Source of the DNA: Bedellia somnulentella
Taxonomy: Eukaryota > Arthropoda > Insecta > Lepidoptera > Bedelliidae
DNA length: 64,000 nucleotides
NCBI GenBank assembly: GCA_963576735.1
Contig: OY755175.1
Span: forward strand, 7,022,401-7,086,400
Reading direction: 5' to 3'
Shown here in pieces: positions 27,496 through 40,855 of the stretch. The position numbers were made by a program, and so were the translations under genes. The notes under the pieces were generated by a model. It saw nothing but the letters and a program-made list of their open reading frames with translations, did no database searches and had not been told where the DNA came from. The stretch's first letter is position 1; every line of letters begins with the position of its first letter.

Positions 27496-29433
27496 AATAG
27501 TAACCTCCTATTATTTACGAAAACTATAATTTGATACTCCCATCCCCAAGACCTTACTAATGAGGTCATAGTTTTCAGTCACTTTTTTATGAATTCAGAA
27601 AGTTGTAAATTTGCCGTGACCGTTACTTGAATGTCATTTTCTGATGTTGCCAAATTCCCAGAGTAGTTTTGAAAGTTCTCTTACAACTTTCAACTAAGTA
27701 GAGTAAACGGTAATTGCGGCAAATAAGCAGTTTACCGAATTACTTACCGATTATACAATTAACATTCGTATTTCGTTTGCATTAATTTATTTATGAAGGT
27801 AATTAGTAATGACCAAGCAATAATTCGTTTGTAACTATCCGGTTAAGACTGGCAACTTATAAGGTGGTTAAATACTATAGCTACCCAAATATACCAAGGC
27901 ATTTTTCTACCATAACCTCTATCTTATGGCATTTCATGGATATTCTTCCAAATCTTTTTGGTAAAATAAGTATCATAAGTTCTAAATGATTATAATTTAT
28001 CATGGAATCAGTGTTAATGCCCTTTAAGACATCCATAAGGGGTGATATTGTTTTTCTTCTATGGAATTGATACCTAATAAAACACAACATACAACACATA
28101 CATGGATATCTAGTACAACATAACCTAAAAATAAAAAAAAACAGTGTCAGAAATACATAAAATAAAAATAAAAAAAACAGTGTCAGAAGTAGTTAGTAAT
28201 ACTTTTTTCGCTTTTTTCATAAGTTTTTCTTAATAACAATCTTTAAAAGTCTTACCTTTCCTTTTTGTTGCGACAACCTACATATTCACAAACAATAATT
28301 AATGAGCAAATACATTAATATTTTCGACTACACAACTAACTAGTACAATTTTTCGTAGTTAATTAATGGTAGTCCAAAGCGATCGTATCTCAAATCTTTC
28401 TCTTCATCTAGGCTGTTTGGGTGTATAATGAGCATCAAGCTAGGCACGCATGTAACAATTCGTGTGTTAATTGTGGAACAAAAACTCCATGAACCGAGCA
28501 TATTAATCATTAGCCGCCATAATCGCCGCTCAAATAGCCATATTCTACTAAATAGTGGAATACCTTTCTGCATTCGTGAGCGTTGTAATTTGGTTAGTCG
28601 GTTCTAACGTGTTGACGATGTCGCGACGACCCGCTCTGACTTCTCTATAGGATGTTCACTGTGCATGTAAGTATGTTCGAGCTGTATATTATGTTTAGTA
28701 TCAAAATTAATAATCGGTTTTCACTTTTCGTATTAGAGTTTGGTGAAGAAAATTTGTTTTAGTTTATAGAGCGCTTATTTAATGTTTCACACAGATACAG
28801 TTCCTATCAGATGTAGTTAAATTATCAGTCCTAATTTTAACAAATAAAACTATAGTCGTTTACTAACATATTTTCTATGGACGTGATTTATCTATATGGA
28901 GATCAAATACACTTACTTAAATATTGAGTAGCAGTAGTATACAGTCCTTGACTTTGAATACGTCTTTACGTTGAAGCTAAGTTTCCCACACTTTAATTTG
29001 TAATTGTGTAATTGATATATAAATCGTAGCCATTATAGATATGTATGTAGTAATATTTAAATAGGTATTTAGTTTATATCTTCATTTTAGGTAAACATGT
29101 AATAAGTAACGAAATTATTTTTATTGCTTTTTTTTAAATATATTCTACCGTTCGTGATTCTTGAGATGACTTCGATGTCACTCTATAATGGTGCTGGCTG
29201 AAAATCAGTACTGTGAGTCGAAGGCTTACAGAAAATGCTGAGACAGTACCGATTCGCTGTTGCAGTGGCGCAAGAAGTATTGATACTCTATATCTTATAC
29301 TGTCGCGTTTCAGTGTTGTACATGTGTATTTTTTGTTGTATTTTTATATGTGTTTTTTTTTGTGTGTTGTATTTGTTCTTGTTGTGCCTCTATAATTGTT
29401 TTTCTTGTGCCTACAACGGCGAATAAACGTATT

Positions 29434-29457
29434 TTCTTTCTTTCTTTCTTTCTTTCT
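29434..29457. repeat. (TTTC)n microsatellite
   Basis: About six tetranucleotide units in an AT-rich stretch. No transposon terminus is evident beside it. Confidence 0.85.
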
Positions 29458-32080
29458 AAATAAAAGTTACTCCATATATTACTTTAAATACGATTTATTT
29501 ATGCGTAACAAATGTTATAACTTTATTTGTCTAAATAAATTCAAAGTTATAGAAGGTATTTTTTTCAAATCGATGCAAATTCAAGCCATATCTCAAAAAC
29601 GTTACTAACAGCAGAAACCCCTGTATAAAGAAAATAAGGCTAACCGAAATTTCACCATCCCATGCAGTAATAACTCGAATCAGGTAAAACTGTATAATTG
29701 ACGCGGGCGACACGCGACGCGACACGAACACGCGGCGATGACGGCCTTTACTTTTATTATATGGCTCCAATCATTTGTGTTTCATTAGACGGATTATAGG
29801 ATTTACGATACATGTGATTTAGATTTACGCTATTTGTCGTTGATGTGGTGAGAATTGACAAAAGAGTTTTATCACATTTTAGCACATCCTGTATATGGAT
29901 GACCAGAGATGACTTTTAATTAAAAGAATTACATTGAAAATGGCATACTATAAGATTTGATTAGTTTTATTACAGCAGCTATATTTTTTTGTGAACTTTA
30001 TTTTGATACAACTCTTAACGGCTAAAGAAACTGCTACACAATAACCTAGATATACTATGATTTTGAAAAAAGTATGACACAAATAAGCAAGTACTGAAAT
30101 TGTACTGTCACTATGTAGATGTAATCGTAATATCAAATCCTCTGGTAAACAAAGACAACCTTACATAAAGGAAAAAACTTAGCTGGAAAAAGAAAATCAA
30201 TCTCTAGAATCCCAACCTTTCTACAAGATCTAGATTGCGTTTCTCGTCAATTAATGAAACGTTCATAAGAAGAGACATTAATAGTGAGTAAACGAGTGTT
30301 GTGGTAAACGCTGTGAGAACCCCGCGATCCGAGCTCCGCCATTGTTTTCTTAACCGCTCTCACATGGACAATGGAACCACCGCGTTCAGCCAACATGATT
30401 TATGAACTACAACCTCTTTACTAAAATAACAAGGATTATTAAATGGCTCACGTAATCAGCTTGTGCCTATTAAATATTTTTAGTCGTGTTTTCATGTTAC
30501 AGTTACCCGAGTTACTAAGACATGCTTGGATTTGTAACATGCACGCTTACTGACTGTATGAAATTTTCCTTTGTCAACAACTAAAGTGTGCAATTCAAAC
30601 CACTACAGTTAAAAATTTAAGCATTTATAGGAGAAAATCGGGATAGGTATGCTATTTCAAGTTGAGAAATTATTTAATTGAAGAGAAATTATATACAAAA
30701 TTGGGAATGCTATTTCATTTTCAGAAATTATCTGCAAAACTCCTAGCGTAGAAATCGTCACTAACATTCCAAAAATGTATCCCTATCTCATTCTCAGAAA
30801 TATGCGTATTGAAGTAACCCTATACATTTCCCAACACAGAAGAGCCGTAAGTCTTGCGCTTGGTCACACAAACATTAGTTTTAACTCCTGCCATATTCTC
30901 AGCCTCAAGGCGAGCAACTCGATATCACAGTCATTAAAACAAACGTACTACATCGTTAGGACACTTGCATTACGCTACTGCCAATTATTATGCACTTACA
31001 TTATGGACATTGCGAATTATCATTACGTTCTTTACACGGAGCGATTATCGCTCGTTTAATCTAATAATGTTTGTTGACACGGTAAACGAGAGAGCGGGCG
31101 CTGGAATGGCGGTCGTTTGTCAAAAACACCAGGTGATTAGCGACTTTGTTTGCAGATCCAGTGAATTTAGCTTAGGCTTTGTATCGGCTTTGAGTATTCT
31201 CGCGTGGGAGCCAAACAATTTTTCTGAGTTTTGTTGTGATTGGAAATGATGTGGTGCTTAGAGAAGGTTTGATTTTTAAATCAAGGGTGCGGTTTCAATG
31301 TACATTTAATCTTCGTTTTACGTTACTAAAAGAAAAGAAAAACGATAGTTAGATTTTGTATAATTGAGATTGTTGGTTGTTTATACTGAGTATCTCTAAA
31401 AACTCCATTCATACAGGTTTTTAGTATTGAATACTTCACAACACAACACAAGATTTCCTATAACCAAAAAGGTTTACCTAAACATTTGAACTTTTGTACT
31501 CAGTTTCTTTTGTTAGCCTGTTTGTTTTTTCGTTGCCAAGACTTTTTATATTCATTAACTATTTCTTGCAAACCACTTTTTATACCATATGAGAATATAA
31601 TATCTTTAAACTGCCAAAAAACCATTTCCTTAAAAATTTGGTACTTTCGGTATTCGGAAATAATTCGACTACGCAGACAAAAATAAAACTGAAAGCCTGC
31701 ACGCTTCATAATGACCAAAGCACATTAATAGTAAATACTCATCTGCGGTTTTAATTGCCGTTTATATGTTTGACGTCGTTAACGTGTTGAGATGGTGATC
31801 ACAAAACAAACTTGCTAGACAGGTGATGGTAGCCATATTAATATATTCGTGGTGGAGCCCCGCGGCGCGCCCGGGGAATTCTGTTAGGCTTTGGCCCGGA
31901 TACGGCCACTAGTGGTTGGCTTGTGGGTTTTTGCTTTTCACTTTTACCTGTTACATATTAAAAAAATATTCGTAAAAAATATGCTTAGTACTTAGTCTCA
32001 TTGGGATAGGCAGGCGCTTTTGATATCCGAGTACGATCCTCTCAAACCTCACGAGTATCATTTATATACATATAAAATGT

Positions 32081-32330
32081 ACATACATATACATATACAC
32101 ACGGCTTTAAATCCCTAGATGGGGTGGCCAGAGCTAAAGAATGAGAAATTCCTCAGCCACCTTTGGAAAGTTGAGTGGAGAAAAGATGGTAAAATAAAGG
32201 TTGTTGGTGATGGGTCTCCAACCGCATCGCCCAATAATCCCTTTAAAGCCCCAACACCGTTAGTCGCCTCTTACGTACACCCACCGGAAGAAATGGCGTA
32301 GTGCTATTCTAAGCCGACACTACACATCTA
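32081..32330 (-). mobile_element. SINE-A copy, full length, TSD 13 bp
   Basis: All SINE-A blocks are present in reverse order. It is flanked by acatataaaatgt at 32068-32080 and 32331-32343. The open frame within it (MGWPELKNEK...) is a chance frame in the SINE, and similar frames appear in other copies. Confidence 0.88.
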
Positions 32331-33589
32331 ACATATAAAATGTCTTACATGTCTTTTTATAATTTTCACTTCTGATGTCTGTCCAGAAATTTGTCCATCG
32401 TAGTCGCCCCACACCAACATTACCATCGACTATGGCTCTATATATCTCTGTTACTAGTATACAGACAATATTTTATAGATTCTTTTATTGTTATGTTATG
32501 TTAACTAAAAACTAATAATAATATTTGAATAATATTTTTGTGCATTTTCATCTAGAATCTAGAATATAGGTTAATGTTATACTTGTTTTGATATAAATCA
32601 CTTGATGGTAAAAATGGTTTTTCAGTTAAACTGATTATCTAAATCCTGAGTGTTCCATTGATGCATATTAATTGATTAGCTACTTGATAGTACATTCAAA
32701 GCAATAATATTTGTAAAAGAGTTAAAGCACCTTCATTGAAGGACGAAAGCCTGGCGATAGTCAACGGAAAAGCCGGGTGCAAGTTTAGTTATTGCATTGT
32801 TAATATTTAATTGGTTTATTGGGCGTAATTGAGTGCTTGACCGCGCTCCCGACCGGCCCGCCGCTCCTTGCTCACCAAACATTTATGGCGCACCAGAAAC
32901 CACCACTTTCGAATAACTACTTTCTGAATTTATGCCCAATAAATGTGTTGTCTTCATGTCCACTTCACATCTGTCTGAAATAATGCGTTTACAATACACA
33001 AATGAGTTCCAATAAAATACTCGAGCAGGTTTAATACATTTAATATTGTTTGATGAAGAATGCCTTCTATTCTAGTTAATGTATTTGATGTTGAATGCGT
33101 GGAATGGGTTCCCGACTATTGTATGCAAATTGTGTGTTCAGATTAGTCTGAGAGCAGTTCAACACGTCCATGATGGGTAATATCATCACGACGTGATTTT
33201 CGTGATAGTAGGAGTGACATTAATCATGATGTTGGGTGTGGCGGGCCCCGGGTCGCGTCGCGGGGGGCGCCGGAGACATCAAATTTCTCACTTCAATTTG
33301 TACTCATATTTGTATTTCTTTTTGGACCCACTGCGTCCGATCATACGATCTTTTTTAATATTTCAACTTTGTTTTTTTTCATTCCTGAGTGAAGTTTATC
33401 GTGAGGTGCGCCGGCGGTGGCAGTGGCCTCGTTAAAACATGATTCGTATTGATTCATTTGACACTGAGCTTGCTTTTCATAAGTAGCATACTGATTTTGG
33501 TATTCCTTTTAAATGTACTCTCTTTGCTCCTAGTAATATAAGCTTGTTTGATTTTAGGTTTGTTTTTCCAAGCTAAATGCTTGGTATAT

Positions 33590-33832
33590 TACATACATAA
33601 ACTCACGGCTATAAATCCCTAAAAGGGGTAGCCAGAGCTGAAGAATTGAAAATGCCTCAGCCACTTTTGGAAGTTGAGAGGGGAAAAGATGGTAAAATAA
33701 AGGTGTTTGGTTATGGGTCTCCAACCGCATCGCCCAAAAATCCCTTAAAAAGCCCCAATATCCTTAGTCGCCTCTTACGTACACCCAAGGGAAGAAATGG
33801 GGTAGTGCTATTCTAAACCGACACTACACAGC
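33590..33832 (-). mobile_element. SINE-A copy, full length
   Basis: Close to the family consensus from the (cata)n tail to the cgacactacac head. Flanking ggtatatta and gatatatta may be a diverged TSD. Its surroundings otherwise hold no recognised feature. Confidence 0.8.
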
Positions 33833-34444
33833 TATTGATATATTAGTATCATAAATACAGAAGACGGCGGCCTTTATAAGGCTTTCACATATTGGTCAAA
33901 AATACGTTTTTAACATTCTTAACCTTCAATCAAATTTATTGTCGAATCGCACTATATTGCGATACAGCGTTCATAATTTTGGCATATTCAAAATAATAGT
34001 TAATACGTAGTGATTTTTGTTTTTCATTCAATTGCTGGCACAGGGATTGTAACCTTTTTACAAAGAATGAAGCTACTAAACCTATTTGTAGATGTGAAGT
34101 AAAAAGTTTTATCGGTTTTGTATCATATATTTTTTAACTATTTTGTGTTAATTATAAGAATTTCGTAACAAATTTAGAAGTAGGATTTTAGTTCCATATT
34201 TTGACTTGTTAAATCTCGGTGACCATGTCATTATAAAATCATAATATTATGCCCAACCAAAGAATTTTGTCTAAAAAACTTCCAATATTAAACGTAACAT
34301 AATTCCTAATATAATTTACGGGCTGTTTTGTCGTCGTTCGTGAATTATCTATAAATTATAATTCTCAAAAGTTCCAAAGAATGTGGTAAAGTGTGGCTAC
34401 TTCGTTGCCAATTGTGGATACAAAGTGTTACTCTCATCTATCTA

Positions 34445-34563
34445 TCTATACTTATAATAAATCTGTAGAGAGGTCAATTCTGTACATGAAATATATTTTC
34501 AAAATAACCATCAGGTGGTGATTAGGGATCGATACTGATGCCAAAAATGCAATCAGTAAAATT

Positions 34564-34606
<43 letters not shown>

Positions 34607-35439
34607 TTCTGTCTGTCGGTTTGTATGTTCCTTATGGAAACAAAAACTACTCGACGGATTTTAACGAAACTTGGTACAATTATTCTTCATACACCTGCGC
34701 AGGTTTTTGTATACTTTCCAGCAGAGTAGTAAAGGGGAATTTTGGGAAATTTTGGGAAAACGGGAGAAGTTACTCCATTTTTTAAGCTTCCGTCGCGTGT
34801 GCAGCCTCAATGGTTAAACTTACATAGAAATCATGTGTGACGGAAATATTCTTCATAAAACTATCTAAAAAAAATCCTCAACAGTTTATGTTTATCTTTT
34901 ATGGTTGACTCACAATAACACGTGTAATTCCTAATAGCTTAGCAGTTAAGAACATTTTTATTATATTTGTTTACTCTTACGTTTGTAAACCTCTCACTCA
35001 TCCCTAATTTAAAAAAGGTAACATTATTACCTATTCAATAAAAAAAGAATCATAGAAATCGGTAGACAAACACCGAAATTATACATAAAATAAGCCACTG
35101 CGCCCGTGACCAAAACCAAATCTTTACTAATTTACATATAACATACTACATGGCGCCAGTAGTTGCATCCTACATCACGTAATGAAATGATTTATTTTTT
35201 AGATTGTTATAAATACTTCATAGCGTTTTATTTAAAAATTTGCTATTAAACGGAAATACTGAACCGTTCATCAAAGCGCATTTAAAATCACCAAACTACA
35301 CTGTTTAGGGAGTACTATAAATTTAATAAATTGAAAACATTGCGCTGAATTTCACAATGCTTGAGCAGTGACTGAAGAAAGAAACCTCAGATATTTAAAA
35401 AAACAACGCTACCCGTGCGAAGCTGGGACGATCCACTAG
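34445..35439 (+). mobile_element. Non-autonomous Helitron 2
   Basis: It begins TCTATACTTATAATAAATC and ends acccgtgcgaagctgggac plus CTAG, between host A and T. It is the same element as Helitron 1 in the opposite orientation, with similar sequence from end to end. It includes an internal (gtct)n at 34567-34617 that is interrupted once by tttc. No protein is encoded. Confidence 0.86.
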
Positions 35440-35906
35440 TCGTGGAATAAATTTAAATAAATAGATAATACAAATGAGTGGCGTATCCTATAACATTTAA
35501 TGACATATTTAAATCAAATTAGGCATCTGAATCGCCCACGTGATTTTTTATACAAAATCCGTTTTCTAGTTGTGTCAGTCGACACGTGCTAATATTTACA
35601 TATTCCTACTGTGAAGTTATTTTTTATAGCTTTAGGCCTAATCTACTAAACATACCTAATTCAATGATATATTTAATGGCTTTTGAGAGATTTAATCGCA
35701 TAAAATTAAAACATATATTTATTTTACCAGCCGGGTGTGGCAATAAATTGTAAACCATTTGATTTCATTAGTTAATTATTAGCAGATAGTTTTATTGAAA
35801 TTTATAACTAAAATCGCTACCTAGAGCAGTTTATTAATAACGTTCTAAAATATGCGTGATTAAAAATGTAATATTTGAAAAAGTCAGGAAATTTATTAGT
35901 TGTTCT

Positions 35907-36130
35907 TTAAGGTGCTCCCTCCCTCCCTGCATTCGCGTGTAATGTAACAGATTTGAACATTAAATCACTGAAGGAGGAAAACCGAGCATTACAATGCGCA
36001 CCTTGTAATGATTGTATGAATTACACGCGAATGCTCGTCAGTCAGTGACGTATGATTGTAATGTAATGCTCAAAGACGAATCTACAGTGTTACAGTACAT
36101 GTCAATGCTCCCGGTGAGGCAGCACCTTTA
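35907..36130. mobile_element. MITE-like element with short terminal inverted repeats
   Basis: The ends ttaaggtgct and agcaccttta are imperfect inverted repeats and continue into ccctcc and gaggc. Inside, gcattcgcgtgtaat (35929-35943) and attacacgcgaatgc (36020-36034) form a perfect 15-bp inverted repeat. There is no coding capacity and no clear TSD, and only one copy is in the window. Confidence 0.55.
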
Positions 36131-36414
36131 GGTCGTAAGTAAAGTACACTGACCATGCAATAAGCAGACTCTACAAATCAGACTGCTTCTATGGATACAT
36201 AGTCGGTGAGTAGGCATTGCCATGACTTTCCTAGATTGAGTTTATGTTGGTTAGCTGAACCATTTGGTTTTCTGTGAAATAAAAATGATGCTGTATTTCG
36301 AAGTGCACATGCCGTTGGTCCCAGGTACTAAGTACGATTTAATGTCATCGAGCTTAATTAGGATGAAAATGAATTATGGCCATAAAGAGATACCACATAA
36401 GAATTAGATAAAAG

Positions 36415-36635
36415 GTGTAAAATGTCGGTTTAGAATTCATGCGCTTATTTCCTCCCGCCACTTTTGCGACTAAGAGCGATGTGGCTGGATACCCAATAAT
36501 TTTAATTGGGTAATTTTTTACCAAACATCCTTTACCATATTTCCCCACTCGTCTACAAAAGGTGGCTGAAAATTTTCTAATTCTGAAGCTCAGTCTATCC
36601 AGTTTAAGGATTGAAAGCCGTTTATGAATGTAAAA
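36415..36635 (+). mobile_element. SINE-A, old diverged copy
   Basis: Recognisable blocks in order are atgtcggtttagaat, gcgatgtggctggataccc, ccccactcgtctacaaaagg, tggctgaaaattttctaatt and agccgtttatgaatgta. An extra ttttaattgggtaa segment lies in the middle. No TSD was seen. Confidence 0.65.
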
Positions 36636-37029
36636 TAAAACAACACCGTAACGTATGTTTCAAAAAGATTTAAGTCAGCTTGAACTTGCCTTAGCGCCCT
36701 ACTGTGCACCTAGCTAGATTGTAGAGATTTTAAATATTCTGAATGTCTCGGAATAATGGCAACGTTAGATTTTGGGGTAACAATTTTCAAGGATTTATCT
36801 ACCTACCTATATTTGCGACAATTTTTCGCAAAAAGGGCTGCTAGAGTATCAGCATCAAAATTATGTTTTCTCTTGTCGTTAGACTAAAAGGTAAATCCAA
36901 GTACCTGTTAAATTAACAGTGATTTTGAAGATGTATTTTAATTTAAACTTTTCATATCTAGATTTTATTTACGTGAATCTTTACAACCAATTAGATGTAA
37001 GCTATTTATTTCTAGTTTAACCTAATACA

Positions 37030-37247
37030 TACCTACATACATATACTCGCGGCTATAAATCCCTAGAAGGGGTGGCCAGACCATCGGAACAAGAAATTCC
37101 TCAGCCACTGTTGGAAGTTGAATGGGAAAAAGATAGTATAGTAAAAAGGCATCCGCCAAAGCACTTAAAAATTCCCAATACCTTTGGTCGCCTCTTACGA
37201 TCACCCACGGGCAGAAATGGGGTAGTGCTATTCTAAGCCAACACTAC
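37030..37247 (-). mobile_element. SINE-A copy with internal deletion
   Basis: The head and tail are close to consensus, but the stretch between gatagta and ggcatccgcc is shorter than in full copies and lacks the ggagacccatcacc region. A clear TSD is not visible. Confidence 0.72.
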
Positions 37248-38089
37248 ATAACAACCAGCAATACCTAACAAGAATAAAATAAACGAAACATCCATCAAAA
37301 CGAGAACTTTTAAGGTCATTGCCCACATTACTCTCAAATACCACTACATTCTAACAAATCTGTTAAACTGTGAATGAAGCCCGCTGTTAAATTACAAACT
37401 CACTAGACACTATAATATAAAACATTTATAAAATTAAAATTAATGAGTCTATTTGTTTGAAATCAATATTAATATCGAGATATAAAATCTAATGACATCA
37501 TTGGGCTTTAAGGCAGATTATTTCCATTTCTCTATAATAACGAATAATACAAGGAGCTAGACAATATTAATGTTACATCCATTTTAGGTAAGAAAACTAT
37601 TTAATTTACCATCGATAAGGATTAACTTTTTAATTTATAGCAAGATATTGAATGAATAGATGATATCGTTTCCCTTGGCTAAACAGTTACTCCCGCCAAT
37701 CCATATATTTATACCAATTTTAGTTAGTTAGTATAGACTTACTATGGAACTCTTATACTCTTATGGTACCCTTCAGGTAATGGTAATACTTCACCTATAC
37801 TACATCCACATCCAATATTTTGTGTTCTTTCTTACAAGTACGTATTAGCGTTACAAAAAGTAAGAATATGCATATATGTGATTTCAGTTTGTAAAATAAA
37901 AATATCATATGTTTGTTATAGAAAGTAATATACCCCTTGCAAACAAATTAACAAGAATAGTTAAATATCTATTCGATTCCCGTAGACAAAACTCACATAA
38001 CATATTTCATACAAACTTATCAAAACCATTACGAATCGTTTCACCTATACACACGTTAAGCGAAATCGTCATTTACTGCATGTCTCCAC

Positions 38090-38200
38090 GCACGTGCTCA
38101 CCTGATGACGTCTCGGCTCGGTCTGCCCCCTCCACCCGGCTTCCCGCCGTCCCTCCCACTGCCCCTCCCACCGCCCCGCGGCCCGCCCGCAAACACACTT
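38090..38200. other. C-rich low-complexity patch
   Basis: Runs of ccctcc, cccgcc and gcccgcc in otherwise AT-rich intron give a Pro/Ala/Thr-rich open frame on the + strand (37909-38259) with no domain. I read it as a compositional patch, possibly regulatory. Confidence 0.4.
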
Positions 38201-38774
38201 ATCTTGCTCAACAACTACTTAGCCATATGCCCCCCTATTCTCAAGACGGTAAAGATTAATATGGCTTGATTATTGCGGTCAGGGGGAGCTATGGGCTGCT
38301 ACAAGAGCGATCCCCTAATCTGACGACGTAAGACATTGATGTTTATAAAACGTATTGTTAAATTTTGTACTTACGTTGTATCTATTACCTACCTGATTAA
38401 TTGTTGATTGCTTAACGGTTACCGAAGATACTAGCTTATTTTACTTTGATTTTAAATTAATATGAGAAATATAGTCGTCCCAACCAATTATATTACCATA
38501 TTTTTGTGATTAATGTGTACGATTAAAATGCTTACCAAAAACTAGAATTTCATTTCGGTTTTAAATTATCACAAAAAAAATAGAAAGTTAAATGAATGAA
38601 CAGACGAGTGAACTGCAACAATTTTTCTATTCTCCGGCTTCTTGTGTAAACAGAACTCGTTCATCGTATTTATTTATGAGACAATTTGTTGTAATCCATA
38701 AAGTGATTTTAATGTTGAATCTGTTATCAAAATGATGATTAACTATTTTTTTTTTATGTTCTTAAATTACTTAA

Positions 38775-38990
38775 CCTAACTTTCCAGCCATATATCGCCA
38801 AAGGGGTGGCAGAAGTACGTACTACTTATATTTCTCAACTACACATATATATTTTTCACCCAGAGTTCCGATTACCTAAGTTTTGCTTGTAGGTACATAG
38901 ACAATACATTCACGTGATAAGAGGCAGGCCCATCACCGTTTTGTCTATGTTTGCCTCTGTTACATGACCAAGTTTCCATACGATATTCGG
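38775..38990 (-). mobile_element. SINE-B, diverged partial copy
   Basis: It shares cacgtgataagaggcaggcc, atcaccgttttgtctatg and gttacatgac with the minus strand of SINE-B (13651-14023), plus aaaggggtggcagaag at the 3' end. It is truncated before the tRNA-like head. Confidence 0.55.
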
Positions 38991-39328
38991 CATTAATATT
39001 AAATACTTACTTTATTTACCTACTACTTAGATATAAAGACTACTCGTTCACCGCCACCCTTAATCTCTCACTCTCAGCAATTTTACTCCTATTTCTTTAC
39101 GGATGGATATTTTTTAAATAGTTTGTTGTTTGTTCTTAATGAAACAAACCTCGTTGCGAACATAACAAATATAAAGTAACGAATTCAGACAATAATTAGT
39201 CTTCCAGTACTGACCTACATTATTTTAAACTTATAAAAACAAATCAATTTTAATATTACTTTCATAATTATTACTTTTTCTACATTATTTATTATTAATC
39301 AAAGCCATGTTTCGTGGTGGTCGGTGGC

Positions 39329-39414
39329 AGGTGTGGAAAGATGAGCGGTAATGACCTTCGCCCCGCCCTTAATACCCTCAGTTGATGGCCCTGTTATTAG
39401 AACCTGGCCACACC
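39329..39414. promoter_or_regulatory. Inverted pair of T-half-site-like motifs
   Basis: AGGTGTGG at 39329-39336 and CCACACC at 39408-39414 lie in a locally GC-richer, repeat-free block. T-box proteins bind AGGTGTGA-type half sites. The match is imperfect at the last base, so autoregulation is only a possibility. Confidence 0.2.
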
Positions 39415-39851
39415 AAAACAATATATTTGGACGGTATCTCATCAATATCTATAGTAATTTATTAGATACAATATCGTATTGTATTAGGATGCTTTGATGA
39501 ATAAATAAATTATCTTTACCTAAAAAATGTGTTCTGGTGCACAAATGTTACTACTATCTGAAAATATTTTATGTTTTTATTATATCAGAAAATCACTTTG
39601 CACTATGAATAACAGTCAACACACTTGACTCATATCTTAAATGTACTTGAACAGGATTAATATTTATTAAGTATACAGTGTAAAGTTTTTGATTGCCACT
39701 CAATTCAAAATCGACAATACTAACTTAATTGAAACTTTGATTTTATTGTAATACATCAGTTTTTTTTCATGGCTTTTTAATAAAATCACTTGCCACAAGA
39801 AGCTAGAAAATAACACCATTTTGGTTTTATAACAACGATTGATAATCTAAA

Positions 39852-40340
39852 TCTAATATATATAAAGTTCACGTATCACAGTGTTTGTTTGTCACCAAAC
39901 TCCTCCAAAACGGCTAAACCGACTTAATTAAAATTTTGCATACACATTCGGTAGGTCTGAGAATAGGTTTGTAACATTTTTTATGCGTTTTCTTTTGTGA
40001 TATGTATGTTATATGTTCCGTGTAGTGTCGGCTCAGCCGTGTAGTGTCGGCTTAGAATAACACTACCCCATTTCTACCCGTGGGTGATCGTAAGAGGCGA
40101 CTAAGGGTATGGGGCTTCTTAAGTGATTTTTGGGCGATGTGGTTGGAGACCCGTCACCAAAAACATTTATTATTACCACCTTTTCCCCAATCAACTTCTA
40201 AAAGTGGCTGAGGAATTTCTCACTCCAAAGCTCTGGCTACCCCGTTAAGGGATTTATAGCCGTGAGTATATGTATGTATGTATGTATAAATTCCCTAGAT
40301 ATAAGTTTATACGTAAAAACAACGTTCGCCGGATGTCGTT
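39852..40340 (+). mobile_element. Decayed Helitron fragment split by a SINE-A
   Basis: The 5' part begins TCTAATATATATAAAG after an A and continues cacagtgtttgtttgtcacc, aaactcctccaaaacggcta and aattttgcatacacattcgg. This is the usual start of a widespread lepidopteran Helitron. After the SINE-A at 40018-40289 the sequence aaaaacaacgttcgccgg resembles that element's 3' end, but the terminal CTAG is lost. Confidence 0.65.
40018..40289 (+). mobile_element. SINE-A copy with duplicated head
   Basis: The first 16-19 bases occur twice: ccgtgtagtgtcggctcag is followed at once by ccgtgtagtgtcggcttag. The rest is a normal full copy ending in (tatg)n. It belongs to the same subgroup as the copy at 53408-53656 (taacactacc, cccgtgggtgatcg, caccaaaaacattta). 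It is inserted in a Helitron fragment. Confidence 0.82.
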
Positions 40341-40855
40341 ATAACTCAAGAATCAATAAAAAGGAAAACTAGTAAATCAAATCCCATTTTAATTAATTGA
40401 AACGATGGTTAAATCTCTAACATAATAATTATTATTTTTCTATTTTTACTGAACTGAAACAATAAAAATAATGAGAAAATTAAAAGAACGGAATCATTAG
40501 GCCTGTATTTTTAATGAACGCCAAGTCGAGACTTTTCATTAATTCGTGTAAAGTTTATGAAAAATAAACTAGATTGAGTGACACATTAATTAATTTACGG
40601 AGTTTAATTATCTCATCAGAGCTGGCAGAAGGCGCATTAACAATTTGCCGCCGTCACTGATCTGGTGCGTTCCTATCTCACTACTATTTTATGGACACTG
40701 TTTTATATATTTATTTCAGTAATAATCAAAAGTGATTACTTTGAACTTTATCATAATTTTCTTATTCCAATTACTAATAAGTGCTTTTTAGGGCTGAAGA
40801 TTTTAAGTTATTTTCGTCTATGTTGCATTTTCAATAAAATTATATCACATTATTA

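Noticed and set aside
28340..28573. 77-codon minus-strand frame (and 27881-28099) considered as a transposase relic
   Set aside because: No catalytic motif or terminal repeats could be identified, so no family is claimed.
32119..32301. Frames such as MGWPELKNEKFLSH inside SINE-A copies
   Set aside because: SINE-A is non-coding; similar chance frames recur only because the repeat recurs, and they are disrupted in most copies.
37909..38259. 116-codon frame ending in a Pro/Ala-rich region
   Set aside because: No domain or splice signals in context; it spans a compositional patch.
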